From Treponema sp. UBA3870 (GTDB taxonomy: Bacteria; Spirochaetota; Spirochaetia; Treponematales; Treponemataceae): 8,911 nucleotides of DNA. The position numbers and the translations under genes are program-made. Below, one piece after another: positions 1-5,946 of the stretch. The notes under the pieces were generated by a model that saw only the letters and a list, made by a program, of their open reading frames with translations, was not told the DNA's origin and ran no database searches. How positions within the stretch are numbered: position 1 is the stretch's first letter; the number at the start of each line of letters is the position of its first letter. The stretch spans positions 1 through 8,911 of the forward strand of contig DGGQ01000030.1 in the NCBI GenBank assembly GCA_002392275.1, in the 5' to 3' direction.

Positions 1-128
1 CAACTCAGGTTGATGAAACAGCCCAACACTTTTATAGAAAAAACGGCTACAAAGATTGCGGCAGTCTTGTAATGAATATCCCGGGCTACGAACAGCCTAT
101 GGAAATGTTTTTGAGCAAAGGATTGTAA
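1..128 (+). CDS. GNAT-like N-acetyltransferase, C-terminal end only (cut by window edge)
   Basis: This is the 3' end of a gene that starts before the window; the first full codon is at base 3 and the stop is TAA at 126-128. About 41 residues are visible. They include AQHFYRKNGYKDCGSLVMNI followed by PGYEQPMEMFLSKGL. The F-Y-R-K-N-G-Y block is the usual end of a GNAT fold, where the last helix and strand carry 'FYxKxGF/Y'. The PGYEQPME tail is common in small bacterial GNAT proteins whose substrates are unknown. The acetyl-CoA binding loop (R/QxxGxG/A) would lie upstream and is not visible, so activity and substrate cannot be judged. No clear terminator follows. Confidence 0.7.
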   Translation, partial: TQVDETAQHFYRKNGYKDCGSLVMNIPGYEQPMEMFLSKGL

Positions 129-130
129 AA

Positions 131-280
131 ATGATTATAAAGGATCTGGACTACAATAAATATTAAGACCGGTATGCCTGCTCCAACTGCGGACCGGAAG
201 AACATATAATGAAATATGTTTGCCATAGCGTAACTTCAGATTCAACTCTTGACAAAATTATAATATGGGATAAAATATAA
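131..280 (+). pseudogene. possible broken small reading frame with an internal stop
   Basis: From an ATG two bases after the preceding stop, one frame reads MIIKDLDYNKY, then TAA (164-166), then continues open in the same frame through DRYACSNCGPEEHIMKYVCH to ...DKIIIWDKI and TAA (278-280). The second part has a CxxC pair and a protein-like composition, which suggests one ~48-residue reading frame interrupted by a stop. I do not recognise a family. The segment also carries the promoter predicted for the next gene near its 3' end, so it may simply be intergenic DNA that happens to be open. Confidence is low. Confidence 0.22.
249..276 (+). promoter_or_regulatory. sigma70-type promoter for the AAA ATPase gene
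   Basis: A consensus -35 box TTGACA (249-254) is followed, after 16 bases, by TAAAAT (271-276). A second perfect TATAAT overlaps just downstream (276-281), but at 21 bases its spacing is poor. Transcription would start near 283, giving a leader of about 36 bases before ATG 319. The leader contains the Shine-Dalgarno-like AAAGG (306-310). Confidence 0.55.
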
Positions 281-318
281 TAAGACTTTGGTTTATCCCA
301 CGATTAAAGGCGGTGCCT

Positions 319-1560
319 ATGGATTTTGTTGATCGGCATTCAGAAGCAACCATTAAAAGACTTGCAAAATCTTTTCCTTCTGTTTTGGTGACCGGAGCGA
401 GACAAACAGGTAAAACGACTCTTTTAAAAAAAATAACAAATGTCCGTAAAGTTCATTGCATTTCTTTTGACGACCCAATGGAAGAGGCTTCTGCAAAAAC
501 AGATCCAAAAACTTTTATGGAGCTGCACTCAGAACCATGTATGTTTGATGAAATTCAATATGTTCCTGATTTATTTCGTTATCTTAAAATTGAGATAGAT
601 AAAAATCGACATAGCGGTATGTTTTTTCTTACGGGTAATCAGCAGTTTACACTTATGGAAAAAGCAACGGAAAGTCTTTCCGGACGAATTGGTATTGTTC
701 AGCTGTATCCCCTTTCTGCAAGGGAGATAAGAGGAGATTCTTTTTCTGGAAGTTTTGTTCCTGCAAAAAATTATATTTTAAAAAGAAACAAAGCTCTTTT
801 AAAAACAAAATACTCCGTGCAAGATACATGGAAACGGATTTTTCTTGGCGGTTATCCAGAAGTAATAAAGGGAAATGTTTCGCCAAAAGATTTTTATGCC
901 TCTTATCTCAAAACATATATAGAACGCGATATCCGCAATCTTACACAGGTTGCATATGAGTCACAGTTCCTGCAATTTATTACTGTAGTTGCTGCCCGAA
1001 CAAGTCAGCTGGTGAATTATCAAGATATGGCAAGGGAATGCGGAATCAGTGAGGTAACTGCAAAGAAATGGTTGTCTTTACTTGTTACAAGTGGCCTTGT
1101 TTATCTTCTAAAACCATATTCTGTTAATGTTGAAAAACGGGTCATAAAAACCCCAAAACTTTATTTTATAGATACAGGTTTGGCCGCCTATCTTACACGA
1201 TGGTCAAGCCCCGAAGTTATGCGAAACGGTGCAATGGCAGGAGCTTTTTTTGAAACTTATGCTGTCAGCGAGATAATTAAATCATTTGCAAATAATGGAG
1301 AAGAGGCCCCTTTATATTTTTACCGGGACAAAGACAAAGTGGAAATTGATTTACTTATTGAAGAAAACAACACTCTTTATCCGATTGAAATAAAAAAGAC
1401 CGCCTCGCCAAATTCTGAGGACACAAAGAATCTGTACATAACCAAGCGCATTAAAAATGTAAACATTGGACAAACCATAATTGTCTGCAACAGCGACAAA
1501 GTGGTCTCAATTCAAAGAGATGAAATTTTGTCCCTCGCTATTCCTGTGGAATTTTTGTGA
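319..1560 (+). CDS. AAA family ATPase with DUF4143 C-terminal domain
   Basis: A 413-residue cytoplasmic protein of the AAA_14/DUF4143 family, complete at both ends. The N-terminal ATPase shows a Walker A motif GARQTGKT (residues 26-33), a Walker B MFDE (75-78) and a sensor-like FLTGNQQ (~103-109). YIERDIRNL (~200-208) opens the DUF4143 part. A winged-helix-like segment follows (~233-260, with GISEVTAKKWLSLL), then PKLYFIDTGLAAYL (~279-292). The C-terminus has a PD-(D/E)xK-like pattern: E342-I-D344 in VEIDLLIE, then E357-I-K359 in YPIEIKK. Family members are widespread, often in multiple copies and horizontally spread. Their role is unknown, although nuclease or DNA-related and defence-like functions have been suggested. 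ATG 319 is chosen because AAAGG at 306-310 lies 8 bases upstream; a GTG at 313 in the same frame would sit only 2 bases from it. The gene has its own promoter and seems to be a single-gene unit. All key ATPase residues are present, so it is probably functional. Confidence 0.9.
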   Translation: MDFVDRHSEATIKRLAKSFPSVLVTGARQTGKTTLLKKITNVRKVHCISFDDPMEEASAKTDPKTFMELHSEPCMFDEIQYVPDLFRYLKIEIDKNRHSGMFFLTGNQQFTLMEKATESLSGRIGIVQLYPLSAREIRGDSFSGSFVPAKNYILKRNKALLKTKYSVQDTWKRIFLGGYPEVIKGNVSPKDFYASYLKTYIERDIRNLTQVAYESQFLQFITVVAARTSQLVNYQDMARECGISEVTAKKWLSLLVTSGLVYLLKPYSVNVEKRVIKTPKLYFIDTGLAAYLTRWSSPEVMRNGAMAGAFFETYAVSEIIKSFANNGEEAPLYFYRDKDKVEIDLLIEENNTLYPIEIKKTASPNSEDTKNLYITKRIKNVNIGQTIIVCNSDKVVSIQRDEILSLAIPVEFL

Positions 1561-1593
1561 TGCAGAAAATCTACGCATTGAATCCTCTATTCC

Positions 1594-2061
1594 CTAGAAA
1601 CTCACCTTGTAGGCGCGCTTGGCTCCGGGCGGTACAAAATCAATTTGCTCAAAACCAAAATCCTTGTTTCCAAATTTTTTTCAACCTCATTTTTTACGTT
1701 TGTTGTATGCGTGTAAAATCTCGTGGATTTTCTTGCAGCACAGAAGAGCCTTTTCGGGACGCTTGAACAAAACCAAAAGACTGTCGCCCTCACTCTTAAT
1801 CAAAAATCCGTCGAAATCTTCTATAATCGGAAGTATAAGTCATTCAGACTCAAAAATGATTTGCATGAAGTGAATGATTCCAAACTTTTCCGTTCCCCTT
1901 GAAAATCCGCTCAGGTCGGTAAACATGACGCACCATTTTTCGCCAAAGGAATTCCAGATGCGCCTGTCGATTTTTTCTTTGTCGGCACCAGGCTCAAGAC
2001 GGGATGACATGAGGATTTCAAGACGTTTTTGCGGGGTGGATGTGTGCTGATTGATGGGCAT
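1594..2061 (-). pseudogene. class III adenylate/guanylate cyclase, decayed (in-frame stop plus internal deletion)
   Basis: Read on the minus strand from ATG 2059-2061, one frame runs 156 codons to TAG 1594-1596 with three internal stops. Codons 1-73 hold the cyclase start, with WCVMFTDLSGFSRG carrying the first metal-binding Asp (D49). Codon 74 is TGA (1840-1842), apparently an Arg CGA codon lost by one transition. The same frame continues LILPIIEDFDGFLIKSEGDS with the second metal Asp (codon 93), then a helix ending AYNKRKK (124). Stops follow at codons 125 and 127. The frame ends DFGFEQIDFVPPGAKRAYKV, which matches the usual C-terminus of this small-cyclase type. The region between, which would carry the GxGxHxG and VNxAxRL blocks with the transition-state Asn/Arg, is missing; I infer a loss of roughly 40-60 residues. 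Ribosome site AAGGAG (2068-2073) is intact. The type resembles ~190-residue stand-alone Treponema cyclases. cAMP/cGMP synthesis is impossible in this state. The family call is firm and decay is very likely. Confidence 0.85.
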
Positions 2062-2067
2062 TTTTTT

Positions 2068-2073
2068 CTCCTT
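2068..2073 (-). promoter_or_regulatory. ribosome binding site of the cyclase pseudogene
   Basis: Minus-strand AAGGAG lies 6 bases before ATG 2061. It confirms the start used for the pseudogene and shows that the initiation region has not decayed. Confidence 0.6.
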
Positions 2074-2076
2074 TTC

Positions 2077-2091
2077 AGAGGTATTACCTCT
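2077..2091. promoter_or_regulatory. perfect 15-bp palindrome in the leader of the cyclase pseudogene
   Basis: AGAGGTATTACCTCT has two perfect 7-base arms around a single central T. It sits just upstream of the ribosome site of the minus-strand cyclase pseudogene. Its shape suits a dimeric repressor operator, though an RNA hairpin is sterically poor with a one-base loop. No second copy was noticed in the window. The binding protein is unknown. Confidence 0.35.
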
Positions 2092-2413
2092 ACTAAAAAT
2101 GCCGAACTAACGCCTATGTTCCGCCAAATCCTCTTTAGCGTATCACATATCCGCCTGCTCGTTTATATTTTTATCACGCCTCCTTGAATGTTTTTTCCAC
2201 CCATTTGATTTCCGGGCTTTAATTGATTTAATGGCAATATAGCAGTGAGCATTTTGAAGGACAATCGACAAATCAGTGAGATGCATTTTTAATGCAAATA
2301 TTGAAGGCTGAAAGGAATTTGATTTTTTATAGTAAGTGTCACTTGATGAAGAAGAATGAAGAAAGCTATAATTAAGAAGGGAACATCAGAAGACGATGAG
2401 CTGCAAAACAAAG

Positions 2414-2419
2414 AAGGAG
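2414..2419 (+). promoter_or_regulatory. ribosome binding site that fixes the start of the two-helix membrane protein
   Basis: AAGGAG is placed 5 bases before ATG 2425. No comparable site precedes the earlier in-frame ATG at 2356, so the later start is preferred. Confidence 0.65.
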
Positions 2420-2424
2420 AGTGT

Positions 2425-3021
2425 ATGACAAAAAAAATTCAAAAGAAAGTATCGGCTGCTATTTGGGGCACCATTCTTCTTACTTATATTATACTTGCAA
2501 TCGTTAAACGGGAAATCTTCAGTGTAGAAACACACAATATAACGATGGTAAACGGGGAATTTGAACTTGTGGGAGCGCAGGAAGTTGACGGCCGTCTGGT
2601 TTTTATTTTCTTGGTCTTCTTAGTTATGTTTTCTTATTTTTTTATAAGCTCACTTTTATGGAAACTTGAATACAATGACGAAAATTTTTCGATGGAACAC
2701 GAAGGCATCCATGAACTTCAATACAAGAAGATAACAAGCATCATTCACTATACCGCCCACAGATATAGAGGCAGCACCAATGAATTCATCATAAATTATT
2801 TGGGGACTTCCGAATTTGAAACTCAAGAAAAAACTCAAAAGGCTATAATAAAGAAATATCCTTTTGGCAGGAGGATGAAGGAATTCTTTTCATTTGTTCG
2901 TAAAAAAAATCCCTCGATTGATTTTCATTCAGAGAATGCTGGTTACGAAGGTATAGAAGTAAATGAATTCGATTATTTTGCGGATTCAACTGGCAAAGAA
3001 ACTTTTGGCGATGTTGAATAA
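2425..3021 (+). CDS. hypothetical membrane protein with two transmembrane helices
   Basis: I do not recognise this 198-residue protein. A basic N-terminus (MTKKIQKKVS) leads into helix 1 (~9-27, AAIWGTILLTYIILAIV). A ~30-residue outside loop follows (VNGEFELVGAQEVDGR), then helix 2 (~58-79, rich in F, V and L). The remaining ~118 residues should be cytoplasmic. They alternate strand-like and helix-like stretches (KITSIIHYT, EFIINYLG, GRRMKEFFSFVRKKNPSIDF) and end in an acidic tail. The layout of two helices followed by a ~100-residue domain ending in a helix and 'NPxI' recalls bacterial PH-like membrane proteins, but this is only an analogy. The start at 2425 is chosen for its AAGGAG; starting at ATG 2356 would add 23 charged residues in front of the first helix. 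The gene stands alone between intergenic regions. Confidence 0.65.
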   Translation: MTKKIQKKVSAAIWGTILLTYIILAIVKREIFSVETHNITMVNGEFELVGAQEVDGRLVFIFLVFLVMFSYFFISSLLWKLEYNDENFSMEHEGIHELQYKKITSIIHYTAHRYRGSTNEFIINYLGTSEFETQEKTQKAIIKKYPFGRRMKEFFSFVRKKNPSIDFHSENAGYEGIEVNEFDYFADSTGKETFGDVE

Positions 3022-3048
3022 AACATTACACCATCAAGTCAGCCTAAA

Positions 3049-3074
3049 ATGGAGAGCCATACCTAATTTTTTTT
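3049..3074 (+). terminator. weak candidate terminator after the membrane-protein gene
   Basis: A short hairpin (ATGG, loop AGAG, CCAT; 3049-3060) is followed six bases later by a run of eight T (3067-3074). The stem is only 4 bp, so this is weak. It is listed because it is the best candidate between the two transcription units. Confidence 0.2.
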
Positions 3075-3090
3075 AGAGGTTCCCGATAGC

Positions 3091-3108
3091 AATTGTGCTG
3101 AAATTGTG
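3091..3108 (+). repeat. two AATTGTG direct repeats one helical turn apart
   Basis: AATTGTG occurs at 3091-3097 and again at 3102-3108, an 11-base period, about 80-90 bases upstream of the DHHW gene start. This spacing puts both copies on the same DNA face and suits tandem activator or repressor binding. A poor promoter overlaps (TTGTGC 3093-3098, 17 bases, TACAAA 3116-3121). Confidence 0.25.
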
Positions 3109-3131
3109 ATAGATTTACAAACAATTTAAGG

Positions 3132-3168
3132 TCCTGTTTTGTTGGTTGGACAGGAGTGACTTTTTTTT
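3132..3168 (+). terminator. leader hairpin followed by T8 ahead of the DHHW gene
   Basis: TCCTGT (3132-3137) pairs with ACAGGA (3150-3155) across a 12-base loop, and eight T follow at 3161-3168. The shape is that of a modest intrinsic terminator or attenuator in the 5' leader of the DHHW/MBOAT operon. It also encloses an AGGAG sequence that directly abuts the in-frame GTG at 3156. A terminator role for read-through from upstream, an attenuator role, or chance are all possible. Confidence 0.3.
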
Positions 3169-3182
3169 CTGGCGGGAAAATT

Positions 3183-4496
3183 ATGAGCGTATCAAAGGAT
3201 TCAAAGAAAGACGAAAGACGTGGCTGGGCAAAAAAAATTGGAGGAATCATTTTCATTGCGCTGTGCTTTTGTGTGCTGGGCCTTTTTTATTCGGTTATTT
3301 TCAGAAAACAGGAGACCATATCAATAGAAGAAAACAGAACTCTCCAGCAAGTTCCTCTCTTTACCCCGGCAGATTTTGTAACTGGAAAATTTCAGGATGA
3401 AATGGAAAACTCGATAGGCGACCAGATGCTTTTTTCGGGTCAGATAAAATACGGAGTAAAACAGTTTTACAATCAGCTGACGGACGCAACATCAAAACTT
3501 GATTTTGAAATGAAAACACCAGAGCTTGTTCCCATCGAGCAGATTGCATCCAGTCCAGAAGTTGAGCCGGAACCAGCGCAAAATCCCCCGCAGGAAGAAA
3601 AAATCATTGAAATCGAGCAGCCGGATAAAAACTGTTACACCTACAAGGAAGTTGTTGCCGGAAAACTCTACAAACTTGATGACTCTGGATACATCGTTGA
3701 AAAAGCCCGCGCCCCCGAGGAATACAGTTTCACTGTCTACGACCCTACGATGCTTTCCCAAATCACTTTTCCAAAATATCTTTATTTTATAGAAACCCCG
3801 CAGTCCGCAGATTTCAACGATTTAAAAAAATACAATGCGTTTGAATATATCAAAGAGCAAATGCCCATGACCGGATATGACATGCTCCGCTACAATTCGT
3901 TCGATGAGTACAAGGAACTTTTTTATCAGACCGACCACCACTGGAACTACAAAGGTTCGTACAGAGCTTACACACAAATCATGCGTATGCTCGAAGGTGA
4001 TGACGTTGAACTTTTAGAGCCCACAGGAACTCACACATACAACACAATCTACAACGGCTCCTACGCGCGGGACAATCTTTTAAAATGTGCGACCGAAAAA
4101 TTCACAGTCTACGAATTCGATATTCCGCCTTACAAAACCTATGTCAACGACAAACAGACAGAATACGGATACAGGTCCTATTATGTTTCCGATGAAGATT
4201 TTCCGCACAAAACATATTCAAATCACTATGGAATGTACTACGGAGATGACTGGGCAAAAGTTGTCTACGATTTTGGATGCCCAGAAAAAGAAAACCTTTT
4301 GATTCTTGGAACATCTTTTACAAATGCGGTGAACGAACTGATTGCAAGCCACTACAACAAAACCCACATTCTTGATTTCCGCCATTACAAAAAGCAGTAT
4401 GGAACAAACATAAACGCGCAGAAATACATGGAAAAAAACAATATTTCAAAAGTGGTGATTATTGGCCATCTGACATCGCTGGGATACAGGAAATAA
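3183..4496 (+). CDS. DHHW (AlgX/AlgJ-like) SGNH-fold protein, probable O-acetyltransferase partner
   Basis: A 437-residue protein with a cytoplasmic basic start, one membrane anchor (~19-38, IGGIIFIALCFCVLGLFYSV) and an external domain. ENRTLQQVPLFTP (~50-62), then GKFQDEMENSIGDQ (~68-81), is the usual entry of DHHW proteins. A proline/glutamate-rich stretch (~113-148) looks like a flexible insertion. The signature TDHHWNYKG (250-258) supplies the Asp/His expected of the catalytic triad. LLILGTSFTNAVNEL (~372-386) supplies the Ser block (S378), so the triad appears complete. By analogy with AlgJ/AlgX and related SGNH proteins it would transfer acetyl groups onto an extracellular or envelope glycan; the substrate is unknown. 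It lies one base ahead of an MBOAT gene, its natural partner. The start is ATG 3183, with GGCGGG 6 bases upstream; the in-frame GTG 3156 would add nine residues but has no properly spaced ribosome site. Confidence 0.85.
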   Translation: MSVSKDSKKDERRGWAKKIGGIIFIALCFCVLGLFYSVIFRKQETISIEENRTLQQVPLFTPADFVTGKFQDEMENSIGDQMLFSGQIKYGVKQFYNQLTDATSKLDFEMKTPELVPIEQIASSPEVEPEPAQNPPQEEKIIEIEQPDKNCYTYKEVVAGKLYKLDDSGYIVEKARAPEEYSFTVYDPTMLSQITFPKYLYFIETPQSADFNDLKKYNAFEYIKEQMPMTGYDMLRYNSFDEYKELFYQTDHHWNYKGSYRAYTQIMRMLEGDDVELLEPTGTHTYNTIYNGSYARDNLLKCATEKFTVYEFDIPPYKTYVNDKQTEYGYRSYYVSDEDFPHKTYSNHYGMYYGDDWAKVVYDFGCPEKENLLILGTSFTNAVNELIASHYNKTHILDFRHYKKQYGTNINAQKYMEKNNISKVVIIGHLTSLGYRK

Positions 4497-4497
4497 T

Positions 4498-5946
4498 ATG
4501 GTATTCAGCAGCCTCTATTTTATTTTTATTTTTCTTCCAGCAGTCACAGTTCTATATTTTCTTGCAAAAAAAATTTGGCCAGAAAAAATCATAATAAGAA
4601 ACATAATACTCTGTCTTTCGTCCTTTTTTTTCTACGCATGGGGAGAGCCGGTCTACATAATCCTGATGCTCGTATCAATAACCTGTAATTTTCTTTTTGC
4701 AAAGAGCAGAAGCAAATTTGTTTTTTTGACCGCAATAATATTCAATCTTGCGTTTCTATTTTTTTTCAAATACCTTGGATTCGCGGCGGAAAACATTGCA
4801 AAACTTTTTTCATCAATCACAAAGCAGAATATTCAAATAAACGTTCCCACACTTGAGCTTCCAATTGGTATCAGCTTCTACACGTTCCAGGCACTTTCCT
4901 ACATAATCGATGTGCACAGAAAAAAAACAGAGCCTCAGAAAAACATAATTTCTCTGGCCCTTTACATTTCGCTTTTTCCACAGCTGATTGCTGGTCCGGT
5001 AGTTCGCTATACTGATATTGAAAAAGAGCTTTCAGAAAGAAAAGAGACTTTCAGCAATTTTATTGATGGACTCAAAACTTTTGTTTTCGGACTTGGCTGC
5101 AAGGTGATAATCGCAAACAATCTGGCAACGGTTGCGGACAATATTTTGGGTTCCCCCCAGGATGTCGGTTCGGCAATCACCTGGCTTTCGGTGCTCTCCT
5201 ATTCGATGCAGATATATTTTGATTTTTCGGGATACAGCCGCATGGCAATTGGGATTGGAAAAATGTTCGGATTCAACTTTCCTGAAAACTTCAACGACCC
5301 ATACTGCGCATCCTCGATAAGCGATTTCTGGAGACGATGGCACATTACTCTCTCTCGTTGGTTCCGCGACTATGTTTACATTCCGCTGGGAGGAAACAGA
5401 GTTGGAGTTCCAAGGCACATAATTAACATTCTTGTGACATGGCTTGTCACCGGATTCTGGCACGGAGCGGGCTGGAACTTTATTCTCTGGGGACTCTATT
5501 ACGCGCTTCTTCTGATTTTTGAAAAATATGTCACACTGAAAATTATTGAACACCTGTCAACAAAAAAAAGAATTTTATGTTCCTCAATAAAAATTGTGAC
5601 ACGCATTGTTTCATTGATTCTGATTATGACAGGCTGGGTAATTTTTAGATCTGAAAATCTTTTGGAACTTTCCGTACTTTTGAAAAAACTGTTTGTCCCA
5701 TGCACAGGTAGCTTTGGTGATACAATATCGTTTGTCGCACAGCACGCCGACACATGCAGCAAATTTATTTTCCTTGTTCCGGCAATTGTCATGTGTCTTC
5801 CGTTCAGAAAAAAAATATTCGCAAAATCAAAAGATTCGGCACTGGTATACAATATTGAGCTTCTATCCGCTTTCCTAATATTCGCAGTCTCAGTCTGCCT
5901 TCTTATCGCCTCGACCTACAATCCATTCATCTACTTCAGATTTTAG
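4498..5946 (+). CDS. MBOAT family O-acyltransferase (AlgI/PatA-like)
   Basis: A 482-residue polytopic membrane protein, full length for the AlgI/DltB type. The start MVFSSLYFIFIFLPAVTVLY is characteristic. Conserved blocks follow in order: LPIGISFYTFQALSYIIDVH (121-140), PQLIAGPVVRYTDI (161-174), YFDFSGYSRMAIGI (240-253), FNDPYCASSISDFWRRWHIT (265-284), YIPLGGN (294-300) and TGFWHGAGWNFILWGLYYA (318-336). His322 of WHG is the invariant MBOAT histidine and is present, as is His282. The family passes acyl groups, usually acetyl from acetyl-CoA, from the cytoplasm to an outside acceptor protein. The gene begins one base after the DHHW gene's stop, with AGGA in that gene's last codons, so the two are co-transcribed and probably translationally coupled. 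Its stop overlaps the convergent CDF gene by 4 bases, leaving no room for a separate terminator. Confidence 0.93.
   Translation: MVFSSLYFIFIFLPAVTVLYFLAKKIWPEKIIIRNIILCLSSFFFYAWGEPVYIILMLVSITCNFLFAKSRSKFVFLTAIIFNLAFLFFFKYLGFAAENIAKLFSSITKQNIQINVPTLELPIGISFYTFQALSYIIDVHRKKTEPQKNIISLALYISLFPQLIAGPVVRYTDIEKELSERKETFSNFIDGLKTFVFGLGCKVIIANNLATVADNILGSPQDVGSAITWLSVLSYSMQIYFDFSGYSRMAIGIGKMFGFNFPENFNDPYCASSISDFWRRWHITLSRWFRDYVYIPLGGNRVGVPRHIINILVTWLVTGFWHGAGWNFILWGLYYALLLIFEKYVTLKIIEHLSTKKRILCSSIKIVTRIVSLILIMTGWVIFRSENLLELSVLLKKLFVPCTGSFGDTISFVAQHADTCSKFIFLVPAIVMCLPFRKKIFAKSKDSALVYNIELLSAFLIFAVSVCLLIASTYNPFIYFRF

Larger units (their letters stand above)
2062..2424. other. intergenic stretch with no convincing gene
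   Basis: This ~360-base stretch separates the cyclase pseudogene from the membrane-protein gene. It contains the 15-bp palindrome at 2077-2091 and an 11-bp palindrome AAGTGTCACTT at 2334-2344. A TATAGT box at 2328-2333 could serve as a -10 for the downstream gene, but no good -35 was found. Loosely repeated segments occur at 2243-2255 and 2274-2288 (CAGTGAG...CATTTT). On the minus strand a 47-codon frame (2143-2286, MHLTDLSIVLQNAHCYIAIK...) is open but has no ribosome site. In another minus-strand frame a short tail reads SPEIKWVEKTFKEA before a stop. Either could be the remnant of a lost gene. Neither is strong enough to call. Confidence 0.4.

Noticed and set aside
1602..1793. 63-codon minus-strand open frame ending ...EPSAPTR
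   Set aside because: It is in a different frame from the cyclase remnant; the VPPGAKRAYKV match shows the original frame was the other one.
1557..1873. plus-strand open frames overlapping the ATPase stop and running over the cyclase region
   Set aside because: They are antisense to the recognisable cyclase remnant and have no protein-like composition.
2101..2160. integron attC-like site suggested by CTAACGCC and TTTAGCG
   Set aside because: The sequences do not match the GTTRRRY/RYYYAAC core pairs, and no integrase or cassette array is seen.
3156..3182. GTG 3156 as the start of the DHHW protein
   Set aside because: The AGGAG directly abuts the GTG with no spacing, while ATG 3183 has GGCGGG at a normal distance and gives a typical basic N-terminus before the membrane anchor.
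5032..5553. 173-codon minus-strand open frame
   Set aside because: It lies entirely inside the MBOAT gene, whose conserved motifs prove the plus-strand frame; the minus frame has no recognisable protein character or ribosome site.
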